Assembly (NCBI GenBank): GCA_964457405.1
Contig: CAYWEP010000048.1
Coordinates: 1-9,142, forward strand
Length of the DNA: 9,142 nt
Direction of reading: 5' to 3'
Source of the DNA: CAYWEP01 sp964457405
GTDB taxonomy: Bacteria > Patescibacteriota > Microgenomatia > Levybacterales > UBA12049
The position numbers were made by a program, and so were the translations under genes. A model generated the notes under the pieces. The model was not told where the DNA came from. It was given only the letters and a program-made list of their open reading frames with translations, and searched no databases. Of this stretch, positions 6,510 to 9,142 are shown in pieces. Numbering within the stretch: the first letter of the stretch is position 1; each line of letters begins with the position of its first letter.

Positions 6510-6510
6510 T
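6505..6510 (+). promoter_or_regulatory. Consensus -10 box for the next gene, overlapping the upstream stop
   Basis: TATAAT is a perfect -10 hexamer containing the stop codon of the upstream gene. Transcription would begin near 6517, about 2 bases before ATG 6519, predicting a leaderless mRNA. No convincing -35 is seen at 16-18 bases spacing. Confidence 0.5.
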
Positions 6511-6518
6511 GCATAGCT

Positions 6519-7379
6519 ATGACAGAAGCGAGAGAGCGATTTGGTTTTCGCCTTAATCCGGATAATAGTATCTTATCATTTAACCCAACGATTGCTGTAA
6601 ATGAAGTTTCGCGTCATTTAGTAGCGACTTTCGGATATGAACCTCACCAAGGAGCTGTGTTAAATCTTGAGACGGTAAAAGGAAAAGATATAATGACACG
6701 TCTGCTTGTTTTACGCGGCGCGACATCTGAGGATGCTGAGCTGCAACCTATGCTTTGGCGACAAAACAGAGCTAAAGCTACTACAATATATGCAGGAGAT
6801 ATAGCTGATCAGTTGGGACTACCTGTAGATTATGTAGTCCTTGTGGACAAAGTTGATCCGTTAGATTTTATACCCATGATGGGAGAAGAAATTTTGCACG
6901 GTGAACATATGGCACACCATCTCCGTATGGGTGGTATGAGTTCAGAAGATTATTGCCAAGCATTTCATGAGTTGGATATTGAGTTCTTGGGATATTTAGG
7001 AAGCCATATAATAGGAGCTGCTGCAGACATACGTTGGGACTTCAACAGAGTTATGGAGTTCCTACCAGAAAACAAGCGTTCTCTGGCGCATGATATTACA
7101 TATGCAGCAGTAGAGAAGTTAGGAGATCGTAAGTTTGCTCTTCCTTTCAGAGAGCTGTTTCTCGCAAAAAACAGTAGCGACTTCTGGAATACTGTTAAAG
7201 AAAGCCTCATTCATGGAATACGGCTGCGGTTTGAGGTAGCAGAGGGTATAGATTGCAATCAAATAAGCTCAATCGCCAATAATCTTCTAACAGAAGCTAG
7301 TGCAGATTCTGTCATCGAACTAGCGTTTGCGTATAGTGATAGTGCTCTTCGTACTCCCGCAATGAGCACAGCAATATAG
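6519..7379 (+). CDS. Uncharacterised protein with a His/Glu-rich possible metal-binding helix
   Basis: The 286-residue protein has no signal peptide or clear membrane segment and I do not recognise its family. The N-terminal third (20-110) is mixed alpha/beta; from about 115 it appears almost wholly helical. Residues 122-135 (GEEILHGEHMAHHL) place E123, E124, H127, E129, H130, H133 and H134 on one helix, including an E-x-x-H-x-x-H pattern. A second charged helix, FHELDIEFLGYLGSH (149-163), follows. Such a pair could bind iron or zinc, but it is neither a standard HExxH zinc-protease motif nor a clear ferritin pair. It starts 9 bases after the DGR-target-like gene, from its own TATAAT box and without a Shine-Dalgarno site. 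Whether it works with that neighbour is unknown. Confidence 0.7.
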   Translation: MTEARERFGFRLNPDNSILSFNPTIAVNEVSRHLVATFGYEPHQGAVLNLETVKGKDIMTRLLVLRGATSEDAELQPMLWRQNRAKATTIYAGDIADQLGLPVDYVVLVDKVDPLDFIPMMGEEILHGEHMAHHLRMGGMSSEDYCQAFHELDIEFLGYLGSHIIGAAADIRWDFNRVMEFLPENKRSLAHDITYAAVEKLGDRKFALPFRELFLAKNSSDFWNTVKESLIHGIRLRFEVAEGIDCNQISSIANNLLTEASADSVIELAFAYSDSALRTPAMSTAI

Positions 7380-7381
7380 TT

Positions 7382-7392
7382 TGGTATATAAT
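7382..7392 (+). promoter_or_regulatory. -10 region for the large membrane protein gene
   Basis: TATAAT at 7387-7392 begins 8 bases after the previous stop. An overlapping alternative is TGG followed by TATATA (7382-7390), an extended -10 arrangement. Start of transcription would be near 7399, about 6 bases before ATG 7405. No good -35 is visible. Confidence 0.45.
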
Positions 7393-7404
7393 ATTCCTAT
7401 TCTT

Positions 7405-8982
7405 ATGGATTCTGAGGAACCGTTTAAACCGTCGCATTTGGCAAAGCTTGTCATCACAGCCTTTGAGAAAAAAGATCACCCAAATCACGATAAAAAGATC
7501 CATGTAAATCCAATCGTCTCACGACTCGCAGCGGCCTATGAAAAACTCCGCAACGCCATGGAGTATAGAGAAGACGAGGTTATCCTTCGCGCCGCGATCG
7601 AGCGGATTCTCAAGCGCCGCTTACTGTTAGGCGGTAATGCCAAAACAACTGCCGAGCCATTGGTAAGAGAAGTTATCTGGGCGCGCTACATGCCTGAGAA
7701 TACAGTATCTGAGGCAATTGTTCCAAAGGTTGAGGAGTCAATTGACATGTACCTGCAGTTTCGTTTCAAAGTCCTCAAGCAAAAAGCCTTGCCTGAAGCA
7801 GTTGTTAACGAGTGGACGTACCAGCTTATCTCATCGGACATTGAAAACATTGTCAATCCCAATCCAGAAAAAGAGACGCTTGCCAATTTCATGTTCCAGA
7901 TTCTCAAAGAGCATGTGGAAATCCCCGATGATACTGAAGAGACAACAAACGCCCAGGTATATATCGCTGTTCGTCGTGCATTTGCCAGAGACGACGTGGC
8001 ATTTCTTCGCTACCACCTTTTTCGCCTCTACTTTGGCAAGTTAACAAAAGAGAATGTTGACGAGATAGCAGCGAGCTTCCCGAAGGGCTACAAAGAAATT
8101 ATGTATGAGTTGACCTATCCAAAGCGCGAGCGGATATTTGCCTATGTTAAACGCCGCGCTGCCGCATTTCTCATTTTGGAGGACGTGTTTCGTGCCAATA
8201 AGGGACATATCCTTTCTCTGATTGAGAATGATGACGAGCTTGAGAAAGCAGTGTCTCTGGCGTGTGACGCGCGATATAAAAGTATTGCAGCCAAAGTCCG
8301 ACGCGCTATTGTCAGAAGCATTCTTTTTATTCTCTTAACCAAAGTCATTTTCGCCTTTGCTGTTGAGGGGACCTATGACCGATTTGTCTATGGGCAGATA
8401 CAGTGGTTATCGCTTTTGTTAAACACCAGCGTTCCGCCGCTTCTGATGTTAATCGTCAGTTTTTTCATCCGCACCCCGGGAGAAGAAAATTCCAAGCGAA
8501 TCTTTTCCTATATTCAGGAAATTCTCTTTTCCGATGCGCCTCGGATTGGCGGAACCCTTGTCGTCAAAAAGGCAGGCGATAAACCTTCAGCAATGGATAT
8601 TACCTTTAACCTCTTGTGGCTTTTTGCTTTTGTCCTCTCATTTGGTGGAGTGATTTATATCTTAGCCAAACTACAATTTAATATCGCAAGCCAATTTGTC
8701 TTCCTTTTCTTCTTGGCAATTGTTTCATTCTTGTCATACAGAATCAGCCTCATCGCAAACCTCTACTCAGTAGGAGATAGGCAAGGACTCATAACGCCAC
8801 TCGTTGATTTTCTCTTCATGCCAGTAGTCAGGGTTGGCAGACAACTCACCCAAGAAATCGGCCGCTTCAACTTCATCATCTTTATCTTTGATTTTCTCAT
8901 CGAAACGCCTTTTAAAGTCATGTTTGCCTTTTTCGAGCAATGGTTTCACTTTCTGCACGCGAAAAGAGAAGAGTTGGAGTAG
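7405..8982 (+). CDS. Large uncharacterised protein: helical cytosolic N-terminal half, multi-pass membrane C-terminal half
   Basis: The 525-residue product begins at ATG 7405. An in-frame TTG at 7381 would add eight residues but lies in the promoter. Residues 1-300 are charged and predicted mostly helical, with no signal peptide and many Lys/Arg/Glu residues, for example EVILRAAIERILKRRLLL (58-75). Membrane segments follow at about 303-320, 335-355, 400-420 and 428-448, with a loop at 356-398. The last 60 residues include an aromatic, amphipathic stretch rich in Phe (488-514). I recognise no enzyme motif or transporter signature. It resembles large membrane proteins of unknown role often seen in CPR genomes, perhaps a scaffold or envelope protein. 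Codon use looks uniform and the frame is intact. It is the last gene; a repeat-rich non-coding stretch follows. Confidence 0.8.
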   Translation: MDSEEPFKPSHLAKLVITAFEKKDHPNHDKKIHVNPIVSRLAAAYEKLRNAMEYREDEVILRAAIERILKRRLLLGGNAKTTAEPLVREVIWARYMPENTVSEAIVPKVEESIDMYLQFRFKVLKQKALPEAVVNEWTYQLISSDIENIVNPNPEKETLANFMFQILKEHVEIPDDTEETTNAQVYIAVRRAFARDDVAFLRYHLFRLYFGKLTKENVDEIAASFPKGYKEIMYELTYPKRERIFAYVKRRAAAFLILEDVFRANKGHILSLIENDDELEKAVSLACDARYKSIAAKVRRAIVRSILFILLTKVIFAFAVEGTYDRFVYGQIQWLSLLLNTSVPPLLMLIVSFFIRTPGEENSKRIFSYIQEILFSDAPRIGGTLVVKKAGDKPSAMDITFNLLWLFAFVLSFGGVIYILAKLQFNIASQFVFLFFLAIVSFLSYRISLIANLYSVGDRQGLITPLVDFLFMPVVRVGRQLTQEIGRFNFIIFIFDFLIETPFKVMFAFFEQWFHFLHAKREELE

Positions 8983-8985
8983 TTA

Positions 8986-9075
8986 AAAGTTCAAAGTGAA
9001 AAATTAAAAATAAAAGTTTTCAATTAAGAATTTTAAACTCTCAACTGCAACTTTGCACTTTACATTTTGAACTTT
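8986..9075. repeat. AT-rich quasi-palindromic intergenic repeat
   Basis: Outer arms AAAGTTCAAA (8986-8995) and TTTGAACTTT (9066-9075) are perfect inverted copies. Nested inside them, AAAGTG (8994-8998 region) pairs with CACTTT (9056-9061), and AAAATT pairs with AATTTT near 9030. The interior is made of permuted A-rich and T-rich words. There is no GC-rich stem with a T run, so it is not a typical intrinsic terminator, though it could form a weak long stem in RNA after the last gene. Confidence 0.6.
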
Positions 9076-9094
9076 GAATTCATTTGGTGTGAGC

Positions 9095-9142
9095 GGAAAT
9101 CTCAGTTTTCGCATTTTGGGAAATCTCAATCTTCGCAGTTTT
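9095..9142. repeat. Start of a 24-base tandem repeat running off the window
   Basis: Two units are visible, at 9095-9118 and 9119-9142. Both open with GGAAATCTCA and share TTCGCA 13 bases later, followed by a T run; they differ by a few bases in between. The period is 24. The array may continue beyond the window edge. No open reading frame is associated with it here. Confidence 0.6.

Noticed and set aside
6882..6924. Zinc metalloprotease (HExxH) active site in the 286-residue protein
   Set aside because: The residues read H-G-E-H-M-A-H-H, which does not contain HExxH in the right order.
7381..7404. TTG start at 7381 for the large membrane protein
   Set aside because: The added codons lie in the TATAAT promoter region; ATG 7405 begins a typical N-terminus.
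8983..9075. Intrinsic terminator after the last gene
   Set aside because: The inverted repeat is long-looped and AT-rich, with no GC stem followed by a T run.
9095..9142. CRISPR array
   Set aside because: The units are contiguous without unique spacers, so it is a tandem repeat.

Overview
The window is a densely packed, all plus-strand stretch of bacterial DNA: nine protein genes (the first cut by the window edge) with gaps mostly under 50 bases. The standard bacterial genetic code works throughout. Small gaps, many lineage-specific membrane proteins, a divergent deformylase-like gene and AT-rich quasi-palindromic intergenic repeats suggest a Candidate Phyla Radiation genome, perhaps Microgenomates. 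That placement is inferred from gene flavour only; no rRNA or marker gene is present.

Region 1 (1-4752) reads as one operon. It runs from the tail of a likely thioredoxin-fold protein, through a small membrane protein with a Cys-Cys-Ala-His motif, a second conserved membrane protein, a membrane-anchored protein with PCCNN and DCNHG motifs, and a peptide-deformylase-like protein whose first zinc-binding His is Gln, to a heavy-metal P1B-type ATPase carrying CPD in place of CPC/CPH. Stops and starts overlap or nearly touch, and several genes have strong Shine-Dalgarno sites. The shared theme is probably copper or another soft metal, thiol chemistry and the cell envelope.

Region 2 (4753-8982) holds four genes of a different style. 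Each has a -10-like promoter box very close to its ATG and no Shine-Dalgarno site, which suggests separately transcribed, leaderless or nearly leaderless mRNAs. They are a membrane-anchored TIM-barrel-like (glycosidase-like) protein, a protein whose C-terminus looks like the variable region of a diversity-generating retroelement (DGR) target, an unrecognised protein with a His/Glu-rich possible metal-binding helix, and a large protein with a helical N-terminal half and a multi-pass membrane C-terminal half.

Region 3 (8983-9142) is non-coding. It contains a quasi-palindromic AT-rich repeat and the beginning of a 24-base-period tandem repeat that runs off the window.

The best leads are the candidate DGR target (no reverse transcriptase or template repeat is visible here), the operon of uncharacterised Cys/His membrane proteins next to a non-canonical P1B ATPase, and the deformylase homologue with an altered metal site.
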